The notes under the pieces: generated by a model
What the model was told of the DNA's origin: nothing
Databases searched by the model: none
What the model saw: only the letters and a program-made list of their open reading frames with translations
Shown: in pieces, positions 1-6,594 of the stretch
How positions within the stretch are numbered: position 1 is the stretch's first letter
Layout of the letters: each line of letters opens with the position of its first letter
DNA from: SIG578 sp964508295
GTDB lineage: Bacteria; Bacillota; Clostridia; Oscillospirales; Ruminococcaceae
DNA length: 12,442 nt
NCBI GenBank assembly: GCA_964508295.1
Contig: CAZDSQ010000050.1
Coordinates: 1-12,442 of the forward strand
Direction: 5' to 3'
Program-made: the position numbers and the translations under genes

Positions 1-365
1 CCGAAAACAGTTCCCTTATATGAAAGGATCTTAACATCCATATTCTCTTTTACAAACTTAAAGTTGTCGCCAAGAGTTTCTGCATTGATGGGAATCTGCT
101 CATAGGTTTCCTGATCCATGAAATAATAGAGTTCGCCATCATTGTAGAGATACTGCATTTCTCTTCTCTCAACAAAAGCTGTAGGAAATTTTTCAGTAGG
201 GTTAAAGGTTTTTTCAACAACCGCACCGCTGATAACGTTCTTGATCTTGGTTCTTACGAATGCTGCGCCTTTACCGGGTTTAACGTGCTGAAACTCGATA
301 ATCTGATATACGTTTCCATCCATATCGAATGTAACGCCGTTTCTGAATTCTCCTGCTGATACCAT
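1..365 (-). CDS. efp: Elongation factor P (3' part beyond window edge)
   Basis: EF-P binds between the ribosomal P and E sites and rescues ribosomes stalled at consecutive prolines. My translation from the ATG at 365 begins MVSAGEFRNG and stays open for 121 codons to the window edge. The family is about 185 residues, so roughly the last 64 (OB domain III) are outside. Seen here are the N-terminal KOW-like domain with the loop PGKGAAF (residues 30-36) and the start of the middle OB domain. Lys32, at the loop tip, is the position post-translationally modified in EF-Ps such as that of B. subtilis. Whether it is modified here cannot be told. A strong GGAGG (374-378) lies 8 nt before the ATG. The gene follows the M24B aminopeptidase gene across 75 nt that contain a candidate promoter, the same neighbour order as yqhT-efp in Bacillus. 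The identification is secure. Confidence 0.96.
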   Translation of the reverse strand, partial: MVSAGEFRNGVTFDMDGNVYQIIEFQHVKPGKGAAFVRTKIKNVISGAVVEKTFNPTEKFPTAFVERREMQYLYNDGELYYFMDQETYEQIPINAETLGDNFKFVKENMDVKILSYKGTVF

Positions 366-404
366 TAGGATAACCTCCAAATATACTTTTAATAATATAC
401 TAAT

Positions 405-433
405 ATTCTATATTAAAAAAACATTTTTTGCAA
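405..433 (-). promoter_or_regulatory. Candidate sigma-A promoter for efp
   Basis: Read on the minus strand, TTGCAA (428-433) and TAGAAT (405-410) are separated by exactly 17 nt. Each matches the -35 or -10 consensus at four of six positions. Transcription would start near 398, giving a leader of about 33 nt that includes the efp Shine-Dalgarno sequence. The region is very AT-rich, so chance matches are likely, and TATATT slightly downstream is an alternative -10. No convincing terminator lies between the aminopeptidase stop and this site, so efp may also be reached by read-through. Confidence 0.5.
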
Positions 434-440
434 TAGTTTT

Positions 441-1520
441 TTACAATATAATCAAGGATTTCTTGCTTTTTGTAAGGTTTATTGAGCCTTTTTCGGTTAC
501 ATACACCAAATCTTCAATTCTTACGCCGAATTTGCCCGGTAAATATATTCCCGGCTCAACCGACAAAATCATTCCCTCTTTTAAAACCGTATTGCATTTG
601 GGTGAAAAATTCGGTGATTCGTGAATATCTAGTCCGACACTGTGTCCCAGAGCGTGTCCAAAATGTTGACCGTAACCGTAGGATTTTATAACATCGCGCG
701 CGATTTCGTCTATTTCACAACAAGCTAATCCCTCTTTGATTTGCCCTATCGCCTTCTCCTGAGCCTCTAAAACGATGTTATAAACCTTTTTTTGCTCATC
801 TGATACAGCGCCAAGTGCAACAGTACGGGTCATATCGCTTTTGTATCCGTTAAAATCAGCGCCGAAATCCATAGTAATAAGGTCGCCGTACTTTAATCTA
901 TAATCACTCGGAACACCGTGCGGCATTGATGTGTTTGCACCGCCGATAAAAATTATATCAAAGGAAACACCGTCAGCGCCGTGCAATCGCATATAAAATT
1001 CAAGGTCTAAAGCAAGCTCTTTTTCTGTTTTGCCCTCTTTAATTTTAGGAAGGATGTACTCAAATGCATCGTCTGTAATTTTTTGAGCAGTTTTAACAAG
1101 CTCAAGCTCTGTTCGATCTTTTACGCTACGCAGCTCACTTATAGCTTCGCCCACATCATAGCTTAAATCGAGAACTGCATTTTTTACTTCCCTTTTGAGC
1201 TTTTCGGCTACAGATACAGGCGTTTTATGGCTTTCAAGAACGTAAGACTTTATATTTTGCTCTGAAAAAATCTCAGCAATTTGCACATATAGTTCTTTTT
1301 GCAAAATAACTTTTATATCTTTAGTTACCGAGCGCTCTACAACCTCAATGTACCTAGAATCAATGATAAAATACGCTGAATTTTTAGTTACAACCAGCGT
1401 TCCTGCATCGTCGGTATTTACACCTGTCAAATATCTTTTATTGGTATTATCAAGAATAATTGCGGCGTCAACATTGGGTGCGAGAGAGTTTTTAAATCTT
1501 AACAAACGATTGTTATTCAA
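441..1520 (-). CDS. pepP: Xaa-Pro aminopeptidase, M24B metallopeptidase family
   Basis: This predicted cytoplasmic enzyme of 359 residues removes an N-terminal residue preceding proline, and probably acts on short peptides. Residues 1-130 form the creatinase-like N-terminal domain, with the typical NTNKRYLTG near residue 25. The remainder is the pita-bread catalytic domain. The five expected dimetal ligands are visible: Asp218 (MDFGAD), Asp229 (SDMTRT), His293 (GHSVG), Glu322 (VEPGIY) and Glu336 (RIED). His201 (MPHG) and His300 (IHES) fit the usual substrate-side histidines. The common HGLGHG motif reads HALGHS. The start is TTG at 1520, preceded by GGTGA six bases upstream, which overlaps the stop of the endonuclease IV-like gene; only 2 nt separate the two genes. 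It lies upstream of efp, as yqhT does in Bacillus. The family is certain. The exact substrate, and hence the pepP symbol, is less certain because proline dipeptidases look similar. Confidence 0.92.
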   Translation of the reverse strand: MNNNRLLRFKNSLAPNVDAAIILDNTNKRYLTGVNTDDAGTLVVTKNSAYFIIDSRYIEVVERSVTKDIKVILQKELYVQIAEIFSEQNIKSYVLESHKTPVSVAEKLKREVKNAVLDLSYDVGEAISELRSVKDRTELELVKTAQKITDDAFEYILPKIKEGKTEKELALDLEFYMRLHGADGVSFDIIFIGGANTSMPHGVPSDYRLKYGDLITMDFGADFNGYKSDMTRTVALGAVSDEQKKVYNIVLEAQEKAIGQIKEGLACCEIDEIARDVIKSYGYGQHFGHALGHSVGLDIHESPNFSPKCNTVLKEGMILSVEPGIYLPGKFGVRIEDLVYVTEKGSINLTKSKKSLIIL

Positions 1521-1522
1521 GC

Positions 1523-2383
1523 TTATTCACCGCTTTTCAGTTTCAAGTAATACTGCTTCATTTTAAGAGCATCGTCTGACTGGGTTCCTGCAGACTCACA
1601 TATTATGGTAGGCGTAAGTCTTCTTTTTACAATTTGATTTATAAGGGGCTCGTAATCGGGACCAAACTGTGTATCATCAAAGGTTAAATGCTGCTTTTCT
1701 CCGCCCGCAGTATACTCAATTTTAGAGAAGTGTGAATGGAATATTTTAAGCCTATCGGCACCGAGCTTGTTTTCGATCTCATCAAGAATTAAAGCATATT
1801 CCTTATCGCCTTTTATTATGCCTAAATCTCTTGCATTAAGGTGTCCGAAATCAATGCAAGGAATCATTCTATCGTCGATTTTGCAAAGCTCCATAACCTC
1901 TGAAAGAGTTCCAAGCTGGTTAATTTTTCCCATAGTTTCAGGGCAGATATGAATGTGATTTAAGCCGCTTTCGTCAAGAGCTTTTCTTGCTTTTAAGAGA
2001 GTATCCTTTGCAAGCTCAAGAGCATATTCACGGGTTATTTTACTGCAAGAGCCGCTATGAACGATTATTCTGTCAGCGCCCATAGCATCGGCTGCTTTTG
2101 CGCTTTGCATTATATAATCAATGCTTTTATCGCGCTTTTCCTCCTCAACCGATGAAAGAGATATATAATACGGGGCGTGCAAAGAAAGACGGATGTTCAT
2201 TTCCTTAGCGAGAGCGCCAAGCTCGTTTGCGACCTCAGTTTTTACATTGACTCCCCTACCGCATTGGTACTCAAAAGCGTCTAATCCTTTTTCCCGCATA
2301 CATCTGGGGATATCAAGGGTGGTTTTATATCCGAGAACATTTAAGCTATCATCTCTACCGGCAGGACCGAAAAATGCGTTCAT
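1523..2383 (-). CDS. Endonuclease IV-like TIM-barrel protein (AP endonuclease family 2)
   Basis: This 286-residue protein has the size and motif order of Nfo, the zinc enzyme that cuts DNA 5' to abasic sites in base excision repair. Motifs comparable to the Nfo metal ligands are visible: His69 (LHAPYY), His109 (VHSGS), Glu149 (PETMG), Asp178 and His181 (CIDFGHLNAR), His216 (HSHFSK), His232 and Glu263 (CESAG). Where Nfo has Asp-Arg-His for the third zinc, this protein has Lys230-Gln231-His232, so one ligand appears to be replaced. The ATG at 2383 follows GAGG (2391-2394) at 7 nt, and the yqeG stop ends one base earlier. The fold is clear. Whether it is a true AP endonuclease or a related sugar-phosphate or unknown TIM-barrel enzyme is not settled by sequence, so no symbol is given. 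Confidence 0.85.
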   Translation of the reverse strand: MNAFFGPAGRDDSLNVLGYKTTLDIPRCMREKGLDAFEYQCGRGVNVKTEVANELGALAKEMNIRLSLHAPYYISLSSVEEEKRDKSIDYIMQSAKAADAMGADRIIVHSGSCSKITREYALELAKDTLLKARKALDESGLNHIHICPETMGKINQLGTLSEVMELCKIDDRMIPCIDFGHLNARDLGIIKGDKEYALILDEIENKLGADRLKIFHSHFSKIEYTAGGEKQHLTFDDTQFGPDYEPLINQIVKRRLTPTIICESAGTQSDDALKMKQYYLKLKSGE

Positions 2384-2384
2384 T

Positions 2385-2873
2385 TTATTCCCTCTTTCCT
2401 TTTAAAATAAGCCTTTCAAGCCATCTTTTAAATTTAAAGAATTTCGTTTTTTCAGGCTCCATAGGAGTTACAAGAACGGTTTTTACCCCTGAAAATTTAC
2501 CAAACAAAACGTCGGTGAAAATTTGATCGCCTATAACAAGCATATTTTCTTTTGGGATTTCGGTAAGCTTAACTGCTTGCTTTGCCCCTTTTGACAGAGG
2601 TTTTTGTGCGTTAGAAACAAATTGAACCCCCAAATTATTTGCAAAAGCTGCAACTCTCGGCTCTGTATTATTGGAAATAATAACCAATTTTATTCCTGAT
2701 TTTGACATTAAATCAAGCCATTTAACCGCATTCTGATGTGCCTCGGGATTGTCGTGGGTAGTTAATGTGTTATCAACATCAAGAAGCAGGCATTTTGTAT
2801 TCTTTTCCTCTAAAAAAGATAGCGGAATATCCCATATCTTATCAAAAAAATAATCGGGCATAAAAAAGCTCAT
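2385..2873 (-). CDS. yqeG: YqeG-family HAD phosphatase (subfamily IIIA)
   Basis: This HAD-superfamily hydrolase is predicted to dephosphorylate a small phosphate ester. Relatives in this family include phosphatidylglycerophosphate phosphatases, but the substrate of bacterial YqeG is not firmly known. Counting from the start chosen here (162 residues), the motifs are the nucleophile motif DVDNT (32-36), motif II ISNN (66-69), a conserved Lys91-Pro, and the acidic motif GDQIFTD (115-121). The N-terminus MSFFMPDYFFDKIWDI matches the usual YqeG opening. The frame stays open upstream to an ATG at 2930, but that would add 19 residues encoded largely by the rpsU terminator hairpin. The ATG at 2873 has GGTGAT (2878-2883) four bases upstream, matching the 16S 3' end. 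The gene abuts the endonuclease IV-like gene by 1 nt. In Bacillus yqeG heads the cluster that contains yqeI, nadD, yqeK and yqeL; here it sits apart from them. Confidence 0.9.
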   Translation of the reverse strand: MSFFMPDYFFDKIWDIPLSFLEEKNTKCLLLDVDNTLTTHDNPEAHQNAVKWLDLMSKSGIKLVIISNNTEPRVAAFANNLGVQFVSNAQKPLSKGAKQAVKLTEIPKENMLVIGDQIFTDVLFGKFSGVKTVLVTPMEPEKTKFFKFKRWLERLILKGKRE

Positions 2874-2877
2874 AATA

Positions 2878-2883
2878 ATCACC
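2878..2883 (-). promoter_or_regulatory. Shine-Dalgarno site that fixes the yqeG start
   Basis: GGTGAT on the minus strand is complementary to the 3' end of 16S rRNA in the GGTGAT part of AGGAGGTGATC. It lies four bases before the ATG at 2873. No comparable site precedes the longer start at 2930, which lies inside the terminator stem region. Confidence 0.75.
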
Positions 2884-2899
2884 GTAAATAATAATAATG

Positions 2900-2924
2900 A
2901 AAAAAGCGGGACAAGGCCCGCTTT
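2900..2924 (-). terminator. Intrinsic terminator of rpsU
   Basis: On the minus strand AAAGCGGG (2917-2924), a 6-nt loop CCTTGT and CCCGCTTT (2903-2910) form a perfect 8-bp stem, followed by a continuing T run to 2900. It begins 23 nt after the rpsU stop codon. This is a textbook rho-independent terminator. Because yqeG starts only 26 nt downstream with no room for a normal promoter, the terminator may be partly leaky. Confidence 0.92.
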
Positions 2925-2947
2925 ATCCATACATGTTATGTTGAGAC

Positions 2948-3124
2948 TTACTTAAACTTGCGTTTACGAGCAGCCTCAGACTTCTTCTTGCGCTTAACCG
3001 AAGGTTTTTCATAATGCTCGCGCTTACGAACCTCGGCAAAAACGCCGGAACGGGCACACTGCTTTTTGAAACGTCTTAATGCGTTATCTAAAGATTCGTT
3101 GTCCTTTAAACGAATTTCTGCCAT
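2948..3124 (-). CDS. rpsU: 30S ribosomal protein bS21
   Basis: This 58-residue, highly basic protein of the small ribosomal subunit lies near the anti-Shine-Dalgarno end of 16S rRNA and helps initiation. My translation runs from ATG at 3124, MAEIRLKDNE, to a TAA at 2948-2950. Family marks are the N-terminal LKDNESLDNALRRFKK, the central RSGVFAEVRKREHYEKPS and a Lys/Arg-rich tail (KRKKKSEAARKRKFK). The length is normal for Firmicutes. It forms its own transcription unit: an exact-consensus promoter, a 65-nt leader and an intrinsic terminator. A strong GGGGAGGG Shine-Dalgarno (3134-3141) precedes the ATG by nine bases, and part of it can pair in a leader hairpin. In many Firmicutes rpsU is next to yqeY; that partner is absent here. 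Confidence 0.97.
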   Translation of the reverse strand: MAEIRLKDNESLDNALRRFKKQCARSGVFAEVRKREHYEKPSVKRKKKSEAARKRKFK

Positions 3125-3137
3125 AATGAATTTCCCT

Positions 3138-3159
3138 CCCCTCTACCTGTTGGCAGGGG
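3138..3159 (-). promoter_or_regulatory. Leader hairpin overlapping the rpsU Shine-Dalgarno
   Basis: On the minus strand CCCCT (3155-3159) can pair with AGGGG (3138-3142). GCC (3152-3154) can pair with GGT (3145-3147) around an AACA loop, leaving a 2-nt bulge. The 3' arm takes in the first half of the GGGGAGGG ribosome-binding site. There is no T run after it, so it is not a terminator. A role in translational control of rpsU is inference. An alternative local hairpin CCTG/CAGG uses the same bases. Confidence 0.45.
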
Positions 3160-3195
3160 TAATTTACGAATAATCAAACGTTACTCATAAACATT

Positions 3196-3224
3196 ATTAT
3201 ACATCGTATTTTAAGCTGTGTCAA
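3196..3224 (-). promoter_or_regulatory. Exact-consensus sigma-A promoter of rpsU
   Basis: Read on the minus strand, TTGACA (3219-3224) is followed after exactly 17 nt by TATAAT (3196-3201). All twelve consensus bases are present, and AT-rich DNA lies upstream. Transcription should start near 3189, giving a leader of about 65 nt before the rpsU ATG. It lies in the 122-nt gap after leuS, in which no terminator for leuS is evident. Confidence 0.93.
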
Positions 3225-3246
3225 TAGTTTTCCTTAGAAAAAACGA

Positions 3247-5649
3247 TTATTTAACAACAATATTAACAAGTCTTCCGGGAACAACTATTTCTTTTACAAC
3301 GGTTTTACCTTCAATTCCAGATGCTACCTTTTCAAGAGTGTATGCGGCTTTAAGCATATCGTCTTTAGATGCGTCTGCAGCAATCTTAAGCTTGTCGCGC
3401 AATTTGCCGTTAAGCTGAACGATGATCTCAATTACATCATCCTTGCACTTAGACTCGTCAAACTCGGGCCAAGCCTGCTGGTATACCCTGCCCTCAAAGC
3501 CAAGATTTGACCAGATTTCTTCGGTAATATGAGGTGCAAAGGGATTTAAGAGAATAAGTAAAGTTTTGTATTCTCCGCGGGTAATTACCTTTGTTTCGCC
3601 GATTTCGTTAAGCAGAGTCATCATTGCGGCAATAGCAGTGTTAAACTTCATTGCCTCAATATCGTCTCCAACCTTTTTAATTGTCTTGTAAATAGAGGAT
3701 TCAAACTCTTTTCTATACTCACCGTCGATAACAATTTCCTGAAGATTCCATATCTTGTCAAGGAAACGCTTACAGCCTTTGATGCTTGAGGTGCTCCAGG
3801 GAGCAGCCTTTTCAAAGTCGCCGATAAACATTTCGTAAAGGCGCATTGTGTCAGCGCCGTAGTCATTTATAATATCATCGGGGTTAACAACGTTACCACG
3901 GGACTTACTCATTTTCTCGCCGTTTTCGCCCAGAATCATTCCGTGGCTTGTGCGCTTGGAATAAGGCTCAGCGGTGTTTACAACACCGATATCATAAAGG
4001 AACTTGTGCCAGAATCTTGAATAAAGCAGGTGGAGGGTTGTGTGCTCCATACCGCCGTTATACCAGTCAACAGGCATCCAATAATTAAGGGCTTCTTTTG
4101 CTGCAAGTACGCTTATGTTATCAGGATCGCAATAACGCAGGAAGTACCACGAAGAGCCTGCCCACTGAGGCATTGTGTCGGTCTCTCTCTTAGCAGGTCC
4201 TTTGCAGTGAGGACAGGTGGTGTTTACCCAATCCTCAATGGTTGCAAGAGGAGATTCACCATTATCGGTAGGCTCATAATGCTCAACCTCGGGCAGTTTT
4301 AATGGCAACTCGCTCTCGTCAAGAGGAACCCAGCCGCACTTTTCACAGTAGACCATAGGAATAGGCTCACCCCAATATCTCTGGCGCGAGAAGACCCAGT
4401 CCCTAAGCTTGAAGTTAACCTTTGGATAGCCCTTTTTCTCTTTTTCAAGCCACTCTACGATAGCCTTTTTAGCCTCTTCAACGCTCATACCGTTAAGGAA
4501 GCCTGAGTTTACCATAATTCCGGTCTGGCAATCGGTAAAGGCTTCTTTTTCAATATCTCCACCCGCTACAACTTCAATGATAGGCAGAGAAAACGCCTTT
4601 GCAAAGTCGTAGTCACGGGTGTCGTGAGCAGGAACGGCCATAATCGCGCCGGTTCCGTATGTCATTAAAACGTAGTCCGATACAAAAATGGGAATTTCCG
4701 TGTTATTTACAGGGTTTATAGCTGTAACGCCCGAAAGCTTTACACCTGTTTTATCCTTTACAAGCTCGGTTCTTTCAAAGTCAGACTTTCTTGCAGCTTC
4801 TGCGCGATAAGCCGTAACCTCATCAAAATTGCTTAAAAGTTCCTTCCACTTATCAATAAGAGAATGTTCTGGCGAAATAACCATATAGGTTGCGCCAAAC
4901 AAGGTGTCGGGGCGGGTTGTATAGATTTTTAAGTTGTCCCCTGCTGTTGTTGCAAAGTCAACCTCTGCACCTACAGAGCGACCTATCCAGTTGATCTGAG
5001 AGGTCTTAACTCTCTCTATGTAGTTTACATCTGCAAGGTCATCAATAAGGCGCTGTGCATACTCGGTGATTTTGAGCATCCACTGCTCTTTATCCTTATG
5101 AATAACTTCGCTTCCGCAGCGCTCACAAACGCCGTTTACAACCTCTTCGTTTGCAAGAACGCACTTACAAGATGTACACCAGTTAACAGACATCTTCTTT
5201 TTATAAGCGAGACCCTTTTTGAAAAGCTGTAAGAAGATCCACTGAGTCCACTTATAGTAAGCGGGATCAGTTGTATTAACTTCCCTATCCCAATCAAAAG
5301 AGAAGCCGAGAGCCTTAAGCTGTCTTTTGAAGTTTGCAACGTTCTTTTCGGTTACAATTTCGGGGTGGATATGGTTCTTGATTGCGTAGTTTTCGGTAGG
5401 AAGACCGAAAGCATCCCATCCCATAGGATAAAGAACGTTATAGCCCTGAAGGCGCTTTTTTCTTGAGATTATATCAAGCGCTGTATATGAACGGGGATGA
5501 CCAACGTGAAGACCCTGACCCGAAGGATACGGGAATTCTACAAGGCCAAAAAACTTCGGTTTTGAGTAGTCATTTGTCGCCGCAAAAGCCTTTTCATCGT
5601 CCCACACAGCTTGCCATTTCTTTTCAATTTCCTTAAAATTGTATTCCAC
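3247..5649 (-). CDS. leuS: Leucine--tRNA ligase
   Basis: This class I aminoacyl-tRNA synthetase of 800 residues activates leucine with ATP and loads it on tRNA-Leu in the cytoplasm. Seen are the HIGH-type motif HVGH (48-51) after FPYPSGQGL, a zinc-binding module with CTSC (158-161) and CERC (175-178), and the CP1 editing domain with TTRPDTLFGATY (244-255) and the GTGAIMAVPAHD segment (332-343). Also seen are the leucine-specific region with CEKC and CPHC pairs (435-438, 479-482), the catalytic KMSKS (579-583), and the anticodon-binding C-terminal part. Length is typical of bacterial LeuRS. The start is GTG at 5649, with AGGGGG eight bases upstream partly overlapping the rsfS stop; the gap to rsfS is 12 nt. 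No T-box leader precedes it, so it must be expressed as the last gene of the smc-to-leuS unit or from a promoter inside upstream genes. Confidence 0.98.
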   Translation of the reverse strand: MEYNFKEIEKKWQAVWDDEKAFAATNDYSKPKFFGLVEFPYPSGQGLHVGHPRSYTALDIISRKKRLQGYNVLYPMGWDAFGLPTENYAIKNHIHPEIVTEKNVANFKRQLKALGFSFDWDREVNTTDPAYYKWTQWIFLQLFKKGLAYKKKMSVNWCTSCKCVLANEEVVNGVCERCGSEVIHKDKEQWMLKITEYAQRLIDDLADVNYIERVKTSQINWIGRSVGAEVDFATTAGDNLKIYTTRPDTLFGATYMVISPEHSLIDKWKELLSNFDEVTAYRAEAARKSDFERTELVKDKTGVKLSGVTAINPVNNTEIPIFVSDYVLMTYGTGAIMAVPAHDTRDYDFAKAFSLPIIEVVAGGDIEKEAFTDCQTGIMVNSGFLNGMSVEEAKKAIVEWLEKEKKGYPKVNFKLRDWVFSRQRYWGEPIPMVYCEKCGWVPLDESELPLKLPEVEHYEPTDNGESPLATIEDWVNTTCPHCKGPAKRETDTMPQWAGSSWYFLRYCDPDNISVLAAKEALNYWMPVDWYNGGMEHTTLHLLYSRFWHKFLYDIGVVNTAEPYSKRTSHGMILGENGEKMSKSRGNVVNPDDIINDYGADTMRLYEMFIGDFEKAAPWSTSSIKGCKRFLDKIWNLQEIVIDGEYRKEFESSIYKTIKKVGDDIEAMKFNTAIAAMMTLLNEIGETKVITRGEYKTLLILLNPFAPHITEEIWSNLGFEGRVYQQAWPEFDESKCKDDVIEIIVQLNGKLRDKLKIAADASKDDMLKAAYTLEKVASGIEGKTVVKEIVVPGRLVNIVVK

Positions 5650-5661
5650 TTAAGATTCCCC

Positions 5662-6009
5662 CTAATTATTTACGATATCAATTCGCTCGGCATCCATCCA
5701 AAGACGCTCAAGGTCATAAAACTTTCGTGTTTCTTCATAGAAAATGTGAACTATAACATTCTCGTAGTCCATAAGGATCCACATAGCTGATTGGTAGCCC
5801 TCAATGTTTTTAGGGGTTATCCCGTCTGCTTTAAGTTTTTCTTCTATCTCATCACAAAGTGATTTTGCGTGAACTGTGTTTTTGGCGGTCGCAATTACAT
5901 AATAATCAGTTATCGAGGTTATTCCCGCAACCTTTAAAACCGAAACATTCTCGCCCTTTTTGCTGTCTATAAGCTTACCGATTGTTTTGGCTTTTTCAAG
6001 TGAATTCAT
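5662..6009 (-). CDS. rsfS: Ribosome silencing factor RsfS
   Basis: This 115-residue protein of the RsfS/Iojap/YqeL family binds ribosomal protein uL14 on the 50S subunit. It blocks subunit joining, which saves energy under starvation. Family features visible are ITDYYVIATAKNTVHAKSLCDEI (residues about 33-55, the longest conserved stretch), SAMWILMDYENVIVHIF in the middle and the C-terminal RKFYDLERLW. The length is standard. ATG at 6009 directly abuts the yqeK stop (TAA then ATG), with only a distant AAGGA about 13 nt upstream, so translation is probably coupled to yqeK. The order nadD-yqeK-rsfS is the conserved Firmicute arrangement (nadD-yqeK-yqeL in Bacillus). Confidence 0.96.
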   Translation of the reverse strand: MNSLEKAKTIGKLIDSKKGENVSVLKVAGITSITDYYVIATAKNTVHAKSLCDEIEEKLKADGITPKNIEGYQSAMWILMDYENVIVHIFYEETRKFYDLERLWMDAERIDIVNN

Positions 6010-6594
6010 TTAATCTATCAGTTCCTTTTTCATTTCATTTACTGCACAGTTATAGCAATCCAGAGTGTTTTGAGTAATTCTTCCGCCTCTTTTAAGAATA
6101 AACGGGATTATATATAAATAACACTCATAAATCGCTTTGTCAAGGCTTTTGTATGATATTTCTCTGATTGGAGCGCTATCCGGATAGTCTCTGTCCAAAG
6201 ATGTTAAGTCGGCTACAAAAATTATTTTTTCCAAAACCGACATATTTCCTCTGCCGCAGGTATGGTATTTTACGGCAGAACATATCTCATCATCTGTAAT
6301 GCCCCATTTTTCAGTTATATAACCGCTTGCGGCATATCCGTGCCAGATATTAGGCTCTTTTTTTTCAGTATCGCTAAGTATTATATCAAACTTATCTATG
6401 ATTTTCAACTGTTCTTCTTTTGGAATTTCCTTGCAGGCATCGTGAACAAGTCCTGCAATAAGAGCTTTATCGGTGTCCTCGCCGTAAATTTCGGCAAGCT
6501 TTACTGCCTGATTTGCAACAGCAACGCAATGAGCAAACCGCTTTTCCGAAAGCATATCTTTTAATTCGTTCTTGATTATATTGATATCAGTCAT
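6010..6594 (-). CDS. yqeK: YqeK-type HD-domain hydrolase (bis(5'-nucleosyl)-tetraphosphatase)
   Basis: YqeK proteins hydrolyse diadenosine tetraphosphate symmetrically to ADP, acting as a Gram-positive counterpart of ApaH. This 194-residue protein has an HD domain with the expected metal residues: His22 (AHCVAVA), His51-Asp52 (VHDACKE), His85 (WHG), His111 (KYHT) and Asp129 (VADL). The VADLTSLDRDYPD stretch (127-139) is the typical YqeK signature after the last ligand. ATG at 6594 overlaps the end of nadD by 8 nt (ATGACTGA) and the stop abuts rsfS, so translation is likely coupled on both sides. Next to nadD, it suggests a shared theme of adenine dinucleotide metabolism. The family assignment is firm; the activity is taken from studied family members. 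Confidence 0.94.
   Translation of the reverse strand: MTDINIIKNELKDMLSEKRFAHCVAVANQAVKLAEIYGEDTDKALIAGLVHDACKEIPKEEQLKIIDKFDIILSDTEKKEPNIWHGYAASGYITEKWGITDDEICSAVKYHTCGRGNMSVLEKIIFVADLTSLDRDYPDSAPIREISYKSLDKAIYECYLYIIPFILKRGGRITQNTLDCYNCAVNEMKKELID

Noticed and set aside
2874..2930. Hydrophobic N-terminal extension of YqeG resembling a signal peptide or membrane anchor
   Set aside because: It is encoded largely by the rpsU terminator hairpin and sequence between it and the well-supported ATG at 2873; no suitable ribosome-binding site precedes 2930.
3225..3246. Possible terminator after leuS (TTTTTTC, TAA, GGAAAA)
   Set aside because: The stem is almost all A-U with a G-U pair and has no following T run on the minus strand, so it is too weak to call.
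4030..4302. Plus-strand open frame of 90 codons opposite leuS
   Set aside because: It is antisense to conserved LeuRS catalytic sequence and matches no recognisable family, so it is a shadow frame.
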